Below, piece after piece: positions 16,398-24,231 of a stretch of DNA of 35,346 nt. Under the pieces are notes generated by a model. The model saw only the letters and a program-made list of their open reading frames with translations. It was not told the origin of the DNA and searched no databases. The DNA comes from Peptococcaceae bacterium (GTDB lineage: Bacteria; Bacillota; Peptococcia; Peptococcales; Peptococcaceae): NCBI GenBank assembly GCA_030524315.1, contig JAUNGU010000017.1:1-35346 (forward strand), given 5' to 3'. The position numbers and the translations under genes are program-made. Within the stretch, counting starts at the first letter, position 1. Every line of letters starts with the position of its first letter.

Positions 16398-16567
16398 AAA
16401 AAAAGCGGCCGGCGCGCACAATAAGGGGGGCTTATTGAGATGCGCGTCGACCGCAAATTTATTGAGACATCACACGCGAGAGATCATGAGGGGGTAGGCA
16501 ACCCGGCCATGAATAATTAAAAATGTCTCAACATACGCCAATGACAGCATAGCTACCATTTTTGTAT
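16398..16567 (-). ncRNA. candidate structured small RNA, three hairpins
   Basis: A free-standing unit of about 170 nt has its own promoter and terminator and does not resemble 6S, SRP, tmRNA or RNase P RNA. Hairpin 1 is closed by CATAC/GTATG with an inner helix AATGGTAGC/GCTGTCATT. Hairpin 2 is closed by a perfect nine-pair helix TTGAGACAT/ATGTCTCAA (plus-strand 16523-16531 and 16462-16470) and holds TCATG/CATGA and GGGT/ACCC stems. Hairpin 3 (16405-16454) is a long terminator stem capped by CAATAAG-CCCCC-CTTATTG, then seven T. The exposed five-C loop and the ACCCCCTC stretch of hairpin 2 could pair with G-rich ribosome binding sites. AAGCCCCC in hairpin 3 matches the ilvA site GGGGGCTT perfectly. 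A 29-codon ORF (16470-16559) lies within it. Confidence 0.7.
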
Positions 16568-16573
16568 GAAAAA

Positions 16574-16602
16574 ATTATAAGCCATCGACGGCCCGTTGGC
16601 AA
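16574..16602 (-). promoter_or_regulatory. promoter of the small RNA
   Basis: On the minus strand TTGCCA (16597-16602) and TATAAT (16574-16579) are 17 bp apart. The predicted start near 16567 coincides with the foot of hairpin 1. Confidence 0.82.
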
Positions 16603-16614
16603 GAAAAAATCAGC

Positions 16615-16632
16615 GGCAAAAAATTTTTCGCC
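16615..16632. repeat. AT-core palindromic motif, copy 2
   Basis: GGCAAAAAATTTTTCGCC lies between the divergent small RNA and ilvA promoters, twelve bases behind the -35 box of the small RNA. Next to it, GTTAT and ATAAC (16634-16638, 16642-16646) form another short inverted repeat. Confidence 0.65.
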
Positions 16633-16679
16633 CGTTATTATATAACAGAAAAATTCGCGGCGCGCGCCTACGCAAAAAG

Positions 16680-16709
16680 TTGAAAAAAATTTCCGCTCTG
16701 TGTTATACT
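16680..16709 (+). promoter_or_regulatory. promoter of ilvA
   Basis: TTGAAA (16680-16685) and TATACT (16704-16709) are 18 bp apart, and TGT before the -10 makes it an extended type. The spacer contains AAAAAATTTCCGCTC, a string repeated at 35246-35261. Confidence 0.82.
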
Positions 16710-16750
16710 GTAGCAAAAACGTCAACCATTCTAGCAAGGGGGCTTTTGTC

Positions 16751-17971
16751 ATGGCCGATGAGGCATTGAACAAACATTTAAAAGATATCCAGGAAGCAGC
16801 CGCCCATCTCAAGGGCGTCGCTGCCGAAACACCGCTGATGCACAGCACCTATTTCTCCGAGATCAGCGGCAACGACATTTTCATCAAGCCGGAAAATCTT
16901 CAGAACACCGGCAGCTTCAAGCTGCGCGGTGCCTACAACCGCATTTCCCAGCTCAGCGATGAGGAACGCGCCCGCGGCATCGTCACCGCATCCGCCGGCA
17001 ACCACGCCCAGGGCGTGGCCTACGCTGCCCAGCATTATCACTGCCCATGCACCATCATCATGCCAGAGGTCACACCGCTGATTAAAATCAAGAGCGCCCA
17101 GGAAAAAGGCGCCAACGTCGTCATTCACGGCGAAAACTACGACCAAGCCTATCGTCGCGCTCTGGAAGTGGCCATGGAAACCGGCGGCCTCTTCATCCAC
17201 GCCTATGACGATTACGGCGTCATCTGCGGCCAGGGGACCATCGCCTTGGAAATGCTCCACGAAAATCCGGACCTCGACGAAATCATTGTGCCAATCGGTG
17301 GCGGCGGCCTCATTAGCGGCGTGGCCATGGCGGCCAAGGCCCTCAAGCCGGACATTCGCATCATCGGCGTTGAGCCGGAAGGGGCAGCGAGCATGAAGCT
17401 CTCCCAGGAACGTGGCAAGGTTACGCCACTCGATCACATCAGCACCTGCGCCGAGGGTGTCGCCGTTTGCGAGGTCGGCAAGCACACCTTCGAATTTGTC
17501 CGCGACTACGTCGATGAAATCATCACCGTCAACGAAACAGAAATCATGGAAGCCGTGCTGCTCCTGCTTGAAAAGCACAAGCTCGTCGCCGAAGCCAGCG
17601 GCGCCCTGCCACTGGCTGCCCTCAACCATCTCAAGGACCGCGACAAAAAAATCGGCTGCGTCATCAGCGGCGGCAACATCGACATGGTCACCATCTCCTC
17701 GATGATCCGCTCCGGTCTGGTTACCAGCGGCCGCATCTTTGCCTTCAGCGTCGAGCTGCCGGACGCCCCTGGCCAGCTCCTGCTCATCGCCAAGATCATC
17801 GCCGACCAGCGCGCCAACATCATCGGCCTCGACCACAACCAGTTCAAAGCCAAGGACCGCTTCAATCGCGTCGTCCTCGAAGTCACCGTCGAAACCAACG
17901 GCCACGAGCACGTCAAGCAAATCATCAAAGCCCTCGAAGACTACGGCTTCACCATCAACCGTCAATATTAA
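16751..17971 (+). CDS. ilvA: threonine ammonia-lyase with C-terminal ACT domain
   Basis: This 406-aa PLP enzyme deaminates threonine to 2-oxobutanoate, the first step toward isoleucine or, in fermenters, toward propionate. The PLP lysine is K57 in GSFKLRGA, SAGNHAQG at 81-88 binds the substrate, and PIGGGGLISG holds the cofactor phosphate. Residues from about 335 form one ACT domain (AFSVELPDAPGQLLLIAK). One ACT of this kind is shared by many 400-aa enzymes annotated as ilvA or tdcB, so biosynthetic versus catabolic use is not settled. I chose ATG 16751 because AAGGGGG precedes it. That ribosome binding site is complementary to the loop of the neighbouring small RNA. Confidence 0.93.
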   Translation: MADEALNKHLKDIQEAAAHLKGVAAETPLMHSTYFSEISGNDIFIKPENLQNTGSFKLRGAYNRISQLSDEERARGIVTASAGNHAQGVAYAAQHYHCPCTIIMPEVTPLIKIKSAQEKGANVVIHGENYDQAYRRALEVAMETGGLFIHAYDDYGVICGQGTIALEMLHENPDLDEIIVPIGGGGLISGVAMAAKALKPDIRIIGVEPEGAASMKLSQERGKVTPLDHISTCAEGVAVCEVGKHTFEFVRDYVDEIITVNETEIMEAVLLLLEKHKLVAEASGALPLAALNHLKDRDKKIGCVISGGNIDMVTISSMIRSGLVTSGRIFAFSVELPDAPGQLLLIAKIIADQRANIIGLDHNQFKAKDRFNRVVLEVTVETNGHEHVKQIIKALEDYGFTINRQY

Positions 17972-17980
17972 TTGCATCGC

Positions 17981-18018
17981 AAAAAAATTGCACCCGCAAA
18001 GGCAGGTGCAATTTTTTT
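17981..18018. terminator. bidirectional terminator between ilvA and the M20 peptidase gene
   Basis: AAATTGCACC (17985-17994) pairs with GGTGCAATTT starting at 18005. A T run follows on the plus strand and the A run at 17981-17987 gives one on the minus strand. It overlaps the stop codon of the convergent gene. Confidence 0.9.
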
Positions 18019-19174
18019 ATTTCCAACTCAGCGCTGCGGCGGCGTAGGTGGCGCAGCCAATGGCGAGGGCGCGCTCGTTGAAGCAGACCTTGGGGTTGTG
18101 CTGGGCGTAGACGGGGCCGTCGTCGGCTTGGGCGCCGATGGCAACGAAGGTGGCGGGGACGTGCTGGGCGTAGAAGGCAAAATCCTCCGAGGCGGTGGTG
18201 TGCAGCCCTTCGCGAATGGTGAGGTCTGGCGAGAGCTGGGCGAGGGCGGCGGCAAAGGCGGCGTTTTGCGCCTCGTCGCAGACCAGCGCCGGGCTGTCGC
18301 TGAGGACCTCGAGGTCCACGCGCGCGCCAAAGGCGGCGGCAAGACGATCGCTGACCTCGCTGATGCGGCGGATGAGGCGCGTGCGCAGATCGCCCTCGAA
18401 GGTGCGCAGGGTGCCCTGGAGCACCGCGGTCTCGGGAATGATGTTGGCGGCGCTACCGGCGGCGAATTGGCCGATGGTCAGCGAGACCTCCTGGCTTGGC
18501 GCGCATTCGCGGGCGATGAGATTTTCTAGCGCCAGATAAATGTGCACGCCGACGTTGATCGGGTCGATGCCGCCCTCGGGCATGGCGCCGTGGGTGCCCT
18601 TGCCGGTGATGGTCAGCTTGAAGCCGTAGACTGAGGCGTTGGGCGTGTGGCCGTAGCAGAGGGTGCCGACGGGGACATTGGAGATGACGTGGGTGGCAAA
18701 GGCAGCGTCGACATGGGGATTTTCGAGGACGCCATCGCCGATGCAGGCCTTGGCGCCGCTGAAGGTTTCCTCCCCGGGCTGAAAGAGCAGCTTGATGGTT
18801 GCGCCGAGCTCGGCTTCGTGGCGCTTGAGTAGTGCCGCTGCACCGAGGAGCGCCGTGGCGTGGAGATCGTGGCCGCAGGCGTGCATGTTGCCGTTGATCG
18901 CGGCAAAATCGAGGCCGCTTTCCTCGCGCATGGGCAGGGCGTCCATGTCGGCGCGCAAGAGGAGACAGCGATCGCCCTGACCGAGGGTCGCAGCGATGCA
19001 GCTGCCGCCTGCCTTGCGCTCAAAATCGATGCCCAGCGCAGCAAGCTGATGCGCCACATAGGCAGCCGTCTGCGGGAGATCCAGGCCGATTTCCGGCATC
19101 TGGTGCAAATCGCGCCGCCACTGGACGAGGGTCGGCGCCAAGGCCTGGGCCTCTTGGTAAAGTTCTGCGTACAT
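18017..19174 (-). CDS. M20 family amidohydrolase (N-acyl amino acid hydrolase type)
   Basis: This 385-aa metallohydrolase belongs to the M20D group, which removes acyl groups from amino acids (hippurate hydrolase, N-acetyl-diaminopimelate deacetylase and IAA-amide hydrolase relatives). Metal ligands are visible in MHACGHDLH (C100, H102) and in the EE pair of FQPGEETFSGAK; TASEDFAFY near the C-terminus carries another conserved acidic site. The dimerisation domain lies in the middle third (from GFKLTITGKGTHG). I chose the ATG at 19174 because the upstream ATG at 19183 sits on the AAAGGA ribosome binding site itself. It stands alone between ilvA and the ABC pair. The substrate is not known. Confidence 0.9.
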   Translation of the reverse strand: MYAELYQEAQALAPTLVQWRRDLHQMPEIGLDLPQTAAYVAHQLAALGIDFERKAGGSCIAATLGQGDRCLLLRADMDALPMREESGLDFAAINGNMHACGHDLHATALLGAAALLKRHEAELGATIKLLFQPGEETFSGAKACIGDGVLENPHVDAAFATHVISNVPVGTLCYGHTPNASVYGFKLTITGKGTHGAMPEGGIDPINVGVHIYLALENLIARECAPSQEVSLTIGQFAAGSAANIIPETAVLQGTLRTFEGDLRTRLIRRISEVSDRLAAAFGARVDLEVLSDSPALVCDEAQNAAFAAALAQLSPDLTIREGLHTTASEDFAFYAQHVPATFVAIGAQADDGPVYAQHNPKVCFNERALAIGCATYAAAALSWK

Positions 19175-19228
19175 GAGAATCATCCTTTCGCGGGTTTTTC
19201 TCTATTGTACGGCGCAGGCGCGGCGGAT

Positions 19229-20971
19229 TCAAGCGTCGGCAGCCAGCTGCCAGCGCGCGCCCGCCTGCTGCAGACGCACCATGTGCGGATAGATCGTGCC
19301 TGTTTGCATGAGGGCTGCTGGCGTGCCCGTCTCGGCGACGACGCCGCCTGAGAGGACGACGATGTTGTCGGCAGCGCTGATGGTGCGCATGCGGTGAGCG
19401 ATGATGAGGACGGTCTTGTCCTGGATGAGCTGGCTCAGGGCTTCCTGGATGAGGTTTTCGTTTTCCACGTCGAGGCTCGCCGTCGCTTCGTCCAGGAGAA
19501 TGATCGGCGCATCCTTCAAAAAGGCGCGGGCGATGGACAGCCGCTGGCGCTCGCCGCCGGACAGCTCGCAGCCGTTTTCGCCGATGAGGCTCTGGTAGCC
19601 GTCGGGGAGCTTATTGATGAAGTCCTCGCAGCCGGCGCGACGGGCGGCGGCCATGACCTCCTCGTCGGTGGCGCCTTTGCGGCCGATGCGGATGTTTTCC
19701 ATGACCGTGTTGTTAAAGAGGGTCACATCCTGAAAGACAATCGAATACAGCGTGAGCAGGGTTTCCGGCTCGACCGTCGAAACGTCCATGCCGCCGACGG
19801 TGATGCGGCCACGACTCGCATCCCAGAAGCGCGCCGCCAGACGTGAGGCCGTCGTCTTGCCGCAGCCCGACGGGCCAATGAGTGCCGTGACCTCGCCCTG
19901 CTTGGCGGTGAAGGAGACATCCTCGAGGACCGTCTCGCCGCCGTCGTAGGCAAAGCCGACGTGGTCAAAGACAATGTCGTAGCCGTCGTTGGTGAGCTGG
20001 TCGCTCCCTTCCTGAACGGGATGGAAGAGGATCTCGTTCATGCGGCCAATATTGGTGCGGGTGGAGATGATGGCGGCAAGATTTTGCAGCGCGCCCTCCA
20101 GCGGCGCGTAGAGACGGCTCGCCACAAGCAGGAACATGAAGAAGAGAGGGATGTCAATCTCGCCACGAATGAGCAGCGTCGAGCCGACCAGCGCCACCGT
20201 GGCAATGCCGAATTTGAGCACCGCCGTCGAGGAGGTGACAAAAATCGCCGTGCAAAGCTCGGTGATGATCTGGCGGCCCTCGACGCGGTCGATGAGGGCA
20301 GAGAGGCGATTGAAATAGCTGCCCTCGGCGTTGTTGGATTTGAGATCGGCCATGGCCTCAATGTATTCCTGGACGCCCGTTTCGAGGGCGACATTCACCG
20401 CCGAGGATTTGTTGTTAAAATATTCCTGCACCGGCGCGGAAAAATAGACAATCGCCAGGGCAATCGGCAGCACCCACACCGCCGCCAGCGCCATGCGCCA
20501 ATCGTAGGCAAAGAGGCAGCAGCCGATGAAAACCGTCGAGCACAGAGACCCCGCCAGCTGCGGCACAAAATGGGAGAAGGCCTGCTCCAGCGTCGCGCAA
20601 TCGTCCATAATCGACTTGGTCAAATCGGCCAGGTCTTTTTTTGAGAAAAAGGACAGGGGAATCTTGCGCAGCTTTTCCGCCAACGCGATGCGGCGCACGC
20701 CGCTTTCGCGGTAGGTCGCCAGATAGGTGGCGTTGTATTGAAACCAAGCGCAGATGAAAATGAGCACGAGGCAGACCGCGACGCCCACAGCGTAGAAGGT
20801 GATGCGGCTGCTGCCCAGGGTGCCGTTCATGAGATCGAGGACGAGAAAATAGAGAAGCCCCACCGGGAACATGAAGGACAGGTCCTGGAGCAAGCACGCC
20901 AGGCAGCCCTTGATGAGATCCCGCGCGCCCTGCTCCGAGAGGGCGAAGCGTTTTTGTAATGCGTGAATCAT
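19229..20971 (-). CDS. ABC exporter half-transporter B (TetR-linked pair)
   Basis: This 580-aa protein has an N-terminal six-helix membrane domain (residues about 20-310) fused to an ATPase. Walker A GPSGCGKTT lies near residue 364, the signature LSGGERQR near 468, Walker B IILLDEAT near 485, and the switch histidine is in IIAHRMRT. All motifs are canonical. The ATG at 20971 overlaps the stop of the preceding half-transporter gene (ATGA) and follows GGAGGTGGCACA; an upstream in-frame start lies inside that gene and is rejected. It most likely forms a heterodimer with the protein at 20968-22743. The pair layout resembles IrtAB/YbtPQ-like and multidrug exporters; direction and substrate are not certain. 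Confidence 0.92.
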   Translation of the reverse strand: MIHALQKRFALSEQGARDLIKGCLACLLQDLSFMFPVGLLYFLVLDLMNGTLGSSRITFYAVGVAVCLVLIFICAWFQYNATYLATYRESGVRRIALAEKLRKIPLSFFSKKDLADLTKSIMDDCATLEQAFSHFVPQLAGSLCSTVFIGCCLFAYDWRMALAAVWVLPIALAIVYFSAPVQEYFNNKSSAVNVALETGVQEYIEAMADLKSNNAEGSYFNRLSALIDRVEGRQIITELCTAIFVTSSTAVLKFGIATVALVGSTLLIRGEIDIPLFFMFLLVASRLYAPLEGALQNLAAIISTRTNIGRMNEILFHPVQEGSDQLTNDGYDIVFDHVGFAYDGGETVLEDVSFTAKQGEVTALIGPSGCGKTTASRLAARFWDASRGRITVGGMDVSTVEPETLLTLYSIVFQDVTLFNNTVMENIRIGRKGATDEEVMAAARRAGCEDFINKLPDGYQSLIGENGCELSGGERQRLSIARAFLKDAPIILLDEATASLDVENENLIQEALSQLIQDKTVLIIAHRMRTISAADNIVVLSGGVVAETGTPAALMQTGTIYPHMVRLQQAGARWQLAADA

Positions 20972-22743
20972 TGTGCCACCTCCGTTTTGAGCTGCCAATC
21001 GGCAGATTGGTTGTATTTGTGCCACATCTCGGCAAAGAGGCCGCCGGCGGCGACGAGGTCGTCGTGCTTGCCGCTTTCGACAATTTGCCCGTCGGCCAGG
21101 ACGAAGATGCGGTCGCAGTCGGTAATCGACGAGAGCCGGTGGGCGATCATCAGCACCGTGCGGCCACGAGAGAGGGCCGACAGCGCCTGCTGCACGCGCA
21201 CCTCGTTGTCGGGATCGGCGAAGGCCGTCGCCTCATCGAGAAGCAGAATCGGCGAATTTTTGAGGACGGCGCGGGCGATGGCGATGCGCTGGGCCTCGCC
21301 GCCCGAGAGATAGACGCCGCCGGTGCCGATTTGGGTGTCGATGCCCTCGGGCATTTTCTGGATGATGTCCATGCACTGGGCGGCGTCGAGCGCATGCAGA
21401 ATCTCCTCGCGCGTCGCCTCCGGCTTGGCCAGGCGCACGTTGTCGGCAATGCTGCCTTTGATCATCTGGCTGTTCTGGAAAACGAAGGAGACCGCCTCCA
21501 TCAGCCGTTCTTTTGGAATCTCGCGAATGTCGACGCCGCCAATTTTCACCGCGCCCTCCTGGGGATCAAAGAAGCGCGTCACCAGCGTCGCCAAGGTCGA
21601 CTTGCCGCCGCCCGACGGGCCGACCAGCGCCACCGTCTCGCCCTGGCCAATGTGCAGGGAAATATCGGTGAGGGCGTTTTTCTGGCCGTCGTAGCTGTAG
21701 CTGGCGTGCTCGATGGCAATGTCGTAGCGCGCTGGCACCTGTCCCGGCGTCGCCTCAGGCAGCGGCGCGGCATCCAGCACCTCGTCGATGCGGCCCATGG
21801 CGTCGGCGACGAGCATGCCGTCCTCGCTCATGAACATGATCTTCGTCAGCGTCGTGCCGATGACCGGCGTGATGATGATGTAGAAAATCAGATTGAGAAG
21901 CAGCGCGCCATCTGCCCCGCCGCGGCTAAAGACAATCCCACCGGCGATGAGAAAGGCAAAGACGGCGTTGATGGCCGTCGTGTACAGGAGCATCGGCGTG
22001 CGACACTCCTTGGTGTAGGCGATGGCCCACTTGGCGTAGTCGTCGATGGTCGCCTTGAAGCGGCGGAAGGTAAAAATCGTCTGGCCGAAGGTTTTGACCA
22101 CCGGCACACCGCGCACGTATTCCACCGCCTCGTTGGACATATTGCCGAGGGCGTTCTGGTATTCGCCCATTTTTTCGGCCATGCGCGGGCCGGTCATGCG
22201 CAGCATGCAGAGAAAGCCCAGCACCACCGGTACCAGGCTGAGGAGCCCCAGCCGCCAGTCAAAGGCCAAAAGCAGCACCACCAGCCCAATTGGCGTAGCA
22301 ATGGCCCCCGCCTTGTCGGGCAGGCGATGAGCCAGGTAGGTCTCCGTCGCCGCCGTCGAGACGTTGACAATACGGCGCAGCTTGCCGCTGCCGATTTTTT
22401 CTATAGTGCCCAGGGGCAGGGCGGCGATTTTGGCGAGCAGCTCTTTGCGCAGATTCGCCGCCACGCGAAAGGCGCCCATGTGGGAGCACATCAGCGCAGT
22501 GATGTAGATGAGCATCGAGGCGATGGCAAAAATCACCGCCATCCAGCCGTAGCCGGTGACCGCTGTCGCCTGGCTGTAATCAGGCGCCACCGCCAGGACG
22601 TCGTGCAAAATCCGCCAAATGTACCAAAAAGGCACCAGCGCCAGAAGGGCGCTCACCGCCGAGAGCAGCCAGGAGCCATAAATCAGCACCCGCCTGCCGC
22701 CGGCGATTTGCAAGAGCCGGGAGAGTTGAGATTGCTTGCTCAT
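20968..22743 (-). CDS. ABC exporter half-transporter A (TetR-linked pair)
   Basis: A 591-aa membrane-ATPase fusion like its partner. The membrane domain covers about residues 15-310. Walker A GPSGGGKST lies near residue 374, the signature LSGGEAQR near 478, Walker B ILLLDEAT near 495, and IAHRLSS holds the switch histidine. Both halves have intact catalytic motifs, unlike the degenerate pair at 28921-32567. The start has a strong AAAGGAGG site. It lies 66 bp after the TetR gene on the same strand with no terminator between, so TetR probably controls it. The substrate is unknown. Confidence 0.92.
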   Translation of the reverse strand: MSKQSQLSRLLQIAGGRRVLIYGSWLLSAVSALLALVPFWYIWRILHDVLAVAPDYSQATAVTGYGWMAVIFAIASMLIYITALMCSHMGAFRVAANLRKELLAKIAALPLGTIEKIGSGKLRRIVNVSTAATETYLAHRLPDKAGAIATPIGLVVLLLAFDWRLGLLSLVPVVLGFLCMLRMTGPRMAEKMGEYQNALGNMSNEAVEYVRGVPVVKTFGQTIFTFRRFKATIDDYAKWAIAYTKECRTPMLLYTTAINAVFAFLIAGGIVFSRGGADGALLLNLIFYIIITPVIGTTLTKIMFMSEDGMLVADAMGRIDEVLDAAPLPEATPGQVPARYDIAIEHASYSYDGQKNALTDISLHIGQGETVALVGPSGGGKSTLATLVTRFFDPQEGAVKIGGVDIREIPKERLMEAVSFVFQNSQMIKGSIADNVRLAKPEATREEILHALDAAQCMDIIQKMPEGIDTQIGTGGVYLSGGEAQRIAIARAVLKNSPILLLDEATAFADPDNEVRVQQALSALSRGRTVLMIAHRLSSITDCDRIFVLADGQIVESGKHDDLVAAGGLFAEMWHKYNQSADWQLKTEVAQ

Positions 22744-22809
22744 AAAAATTCCTCCTTTGTCGCGTGCAAGCGTTAGAAACGACTAACCGCAGCGCCAACG
22801 AAAAGGGGC

Positions 22810-23433
22810 TCATTGCCCCATGATCTTCAGCCAACCGGCGGTGTAAAAATCGCGCATCTCGCAATAATAATGCTCCGCCTGGGCCAGTGGCAGCTCGTGG
22901 CGGATGATTTCAAAAAACATGTTGATCATCCCCGTCGTGAGCATGTGCTCAAGCTGGGGATCGATGGTCGGCGCAGGTCTGCCGAGATGGGCAAGCACCT
23001 GCATGTAATCCTCGGTGGACTGCACCTCAATATCCACCATCTCCTCGAGGAGATGGGCAAAGGCCGTGCCCTCGGCGCCAAAGAGCAAAAGCTGCATCGC
23101 CGGTAGATGCTCGGGCGAAAGGGCGTAGCGCAAAATCTCGCGCATGCAATCGTCTGATGCCGTCCCCATGAGCTCCGGCTGGCTTTCCTCGGGCAGCTCG
23201 GCAAAGGCGCGCTGAGCAGCCGTGTAGCTGTCCAAAATAAAGTGGTATTCCTCGCCGACCAGCGCCGCAAAGAGCGCCTCCTTGTTTTTGAAATAGCCAT
23301 AGAGGGCCCCCGTCGTCACGCCTGCCTCCTTGGCAATGCGGCGCAGGGACGCATCCATAAATCCCTTGTCCGTAAATTCCGCCATGGCCGCGGCGCGAAT
23401 TTTTTCGAGGGTCGATTCTTCTTGAACAGTCAT
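22810..23433 (-). CDS. TetR-family repressor
   Basis: This 207-aa regulator has the TetR N-terminal helix-turn-helix at about residues 29-48 (SLRRIAKEAGVTTGALYGYF) and a divergent all-helical ligand-binding domain. I chose ATG 23433, preceded by AAAGGAG; the longer reading frame to 23676 runs through the promoter. A 26-bp inverted repeat lies immediately before the ribosome binding site, so the protein very likely represses its own promoter and, by readthrough, the two ABC genes downstream. The ligand is probably a substrate of that exporter. Confidence 0.93.
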   Translation of the reverse strand: MTVQEESTLEKIRAAAMAEFTDKGFMDASLRRIAKEAGVTTGALYGYFKNKEALFAALVGEEYHFILDSYTAAQRAFAELPEESQPELMGTASDDCMREILRYALSPEHLPAMQLLLFGAEGTAFAHLLEEMVDIEVQSTEDYMQVLAHLGRPAPTIDPQLEHMLTTGMINMFFEIIRHELPLAQAEHYYCEMRDFYTAGWLKIMGQ

Positions 23434-23446
23434 CGTTCGCTCCTTT

Positions 23447-23472
23447 GTAACAATGTTATATAACACTGTTAC
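23447..23472. promoter_or_regulatory. operator of the TetR-ABC operon
   Basis: Two 13-bp arms, GTAACAATGTTAT (23447-23459) and ATAACACTGTTAC (23460-23472), are inverted copies that differ at one position. The repeat abuts the -10 box of the TetR promoter, where a bound dimer or dimer pair would block transcription. Confidence 0.88.
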
Positions 23473-23502
23473 ATCGTAATATAAAAATCCGCCCGCTGTC
23501 AA
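23473..23502 (-). promoter_or_regulatory. promoter of the TetR-ABC operon
   Basis: On the minus strand a perfect TTGACA (23497-23502) is followed 18 bp later by TACGAT (23473-23478). The -10 box is weak but touches the operator. Confidence 0.65.
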
Positions 23503-23522
23503 TAGCGAAAAATATGTGAACG

Positions 23523-23539
23523 GGCGAAATTTTTTCGCC
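23523..23539. repeat. AT-core palindromic motif, copy 3
   Basis: GGCGAAATTTTTTCGCC is an inverted repeat with perfect seven-base arms, twenty bases behind the -35 box of the TetR promoter. Confidence 0.65.
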
Positions 23540-23554
23540 GCTCGCGTCGGGCGC

Positions 23555-23593
23555 AAAAAAATCGCGCGCCCTCCTCGTTGGAGAACGCGCGAT
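23555..23593 (-). terminator. intrinsic terminator of the GNAT gene
   Basis: On the minus strand ATCGCGCG (plus-strand 23586-23593) pairs perfectly with CGCGCGAT (23561-23568) and is followed by a T run. Confidence 0.9.
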
Positions 23594-23605
23594 GGCCGTG
23601 TGATT

Positions 23606-24139
23606 TTAGTTGATAGGGAAAATTTTTGCTGCGGGCATCCATTTTGGACGCACGGTGGCCAGACACCTTGGATCAAAATCGGTCGTTGTGGCGAGAATGT
23701 GGTAGGTCATGCAGCCGCTGTCCAGGGCGTAGCCCGTCAGGTGGAAGCCGTTTTTTGCATAAAAGGCCAGCCGCTTGGCGCGCTCGACGTAGTTGGGCGC
23801 CGTTGTCACCACCGGCTCAATGTTGAGGGTCAGTGTAAGCGGCGCATAGCGCGCCTTGAGCCAGCCGAGCATCTCAGAGCCCACGCCTCGGCCCCGCGCC
23901 TGTGGCGCCACCGCCAGATAGAGCACAAAGGCCACCGACTCTCCGCGCACCACATATGCCATGCCGCTGAACCTGCCCACATCGTAAAACGCCCAAAAAT
24001 CCACCGACGGCACCGCGCTGTAGGCTTGTAACAGCGCAAAAGGAAACCGCTCCTCCTTGGGAAACGCCTGCAAATACAACTCCCGCGCCCGCCCACACGA
24101 CCGCGTCCCAACCGCCACCCGCTTCGCTTGTAAATTCAT
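23606..24139 (-). CDS. GNAT-family N-acetyltransferase
   Basis: This 177-aa protein has the GNAT acetyl-CoA site: the strand VAFVLYLAVAPQARGRGVGSEM contains the Q/RxxGxG/A loop (QARGRGVG). The region YAKNGFHLTGYAL near residue 125 is the usual motif B end. The acceptor cannot be told. The ATG follows GAGGAGCG. It has its own promoter and terminator. Relatives include aminoglycoside, ribosomal-protein and small-molecule acetyltransferases. Confidence 0.85.
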   Translation of the reverse strand: MNLQAKRVAVGTRSCGRARELYLQAFPKEERFPFALLQAYSAVPSVDFWAFYDVGRFSGMAYVVRGESVAFVLYLAVAPQARGRGVGSEMLGWLKARYAPLTLTLNIEPVVTTAPNYVERAKRLAFYAKNGFHLTGYALDSGCMTYHILATTTDFDPRCLATVRPKWMPAAKIFPIN

Positions 24140-24169
24140 ACACTCGCTCCTCTGCTTGTGATTGATGAC

Positions 24170-24198
24170 ACTCTACCACAAGCGGCTATTTTGGGCAA
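24170..24198 (-). promoter_or_regulatory. promoter of the GNAT gene
   Basis: On the minus strand TTGCCC (24193-24198) and TAGAGT (24170-24175) are 17 bp apart, with TGG before the -10 box. Confidence 0.65.
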
Positions 24199-24200
24199 GC

Positions 24201-24225
24201 AAAAGCGCGCCCTTGCGAGCGCGCT
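24201..24225 (-). terminator. terminator of the ppk2/lysine-tail operon
   Basis: On the minus strand AGCGCGC pairs with GCGCGCT (24204-24210 with 24219-24225), followed by TTTT. The T run is short, so strength is moderate. Confidence 0.7.
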
Positions 24226-24231
24226 GCAAGC

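Noticed and set aside
16398-16567. 6S RNA, SRP RNA or tmRNA
   Set aside because: No 6S-type closing stem with central bubble, no SRP GGAAG/AGCAGCC loop, and no tRNA-like ends or tag frame.
16385-16680. A riboswitch or T-box in the ilvA leader on the plus strand
   Set aside because: The stems also fold on the plus strand, but the ilvA promoter (16680-16709) lies downstream of them. A perfect promoter and a T-run terminator instead fit the minus strand. No T-box motif is visible.
22772-22787. Short inverted repeat GTTAG/CTAAC between tetR and the first ABC gene
   Set aside because: Five-base arms with a six-base gap and no T run. Too weak to call a terminator or an operator.
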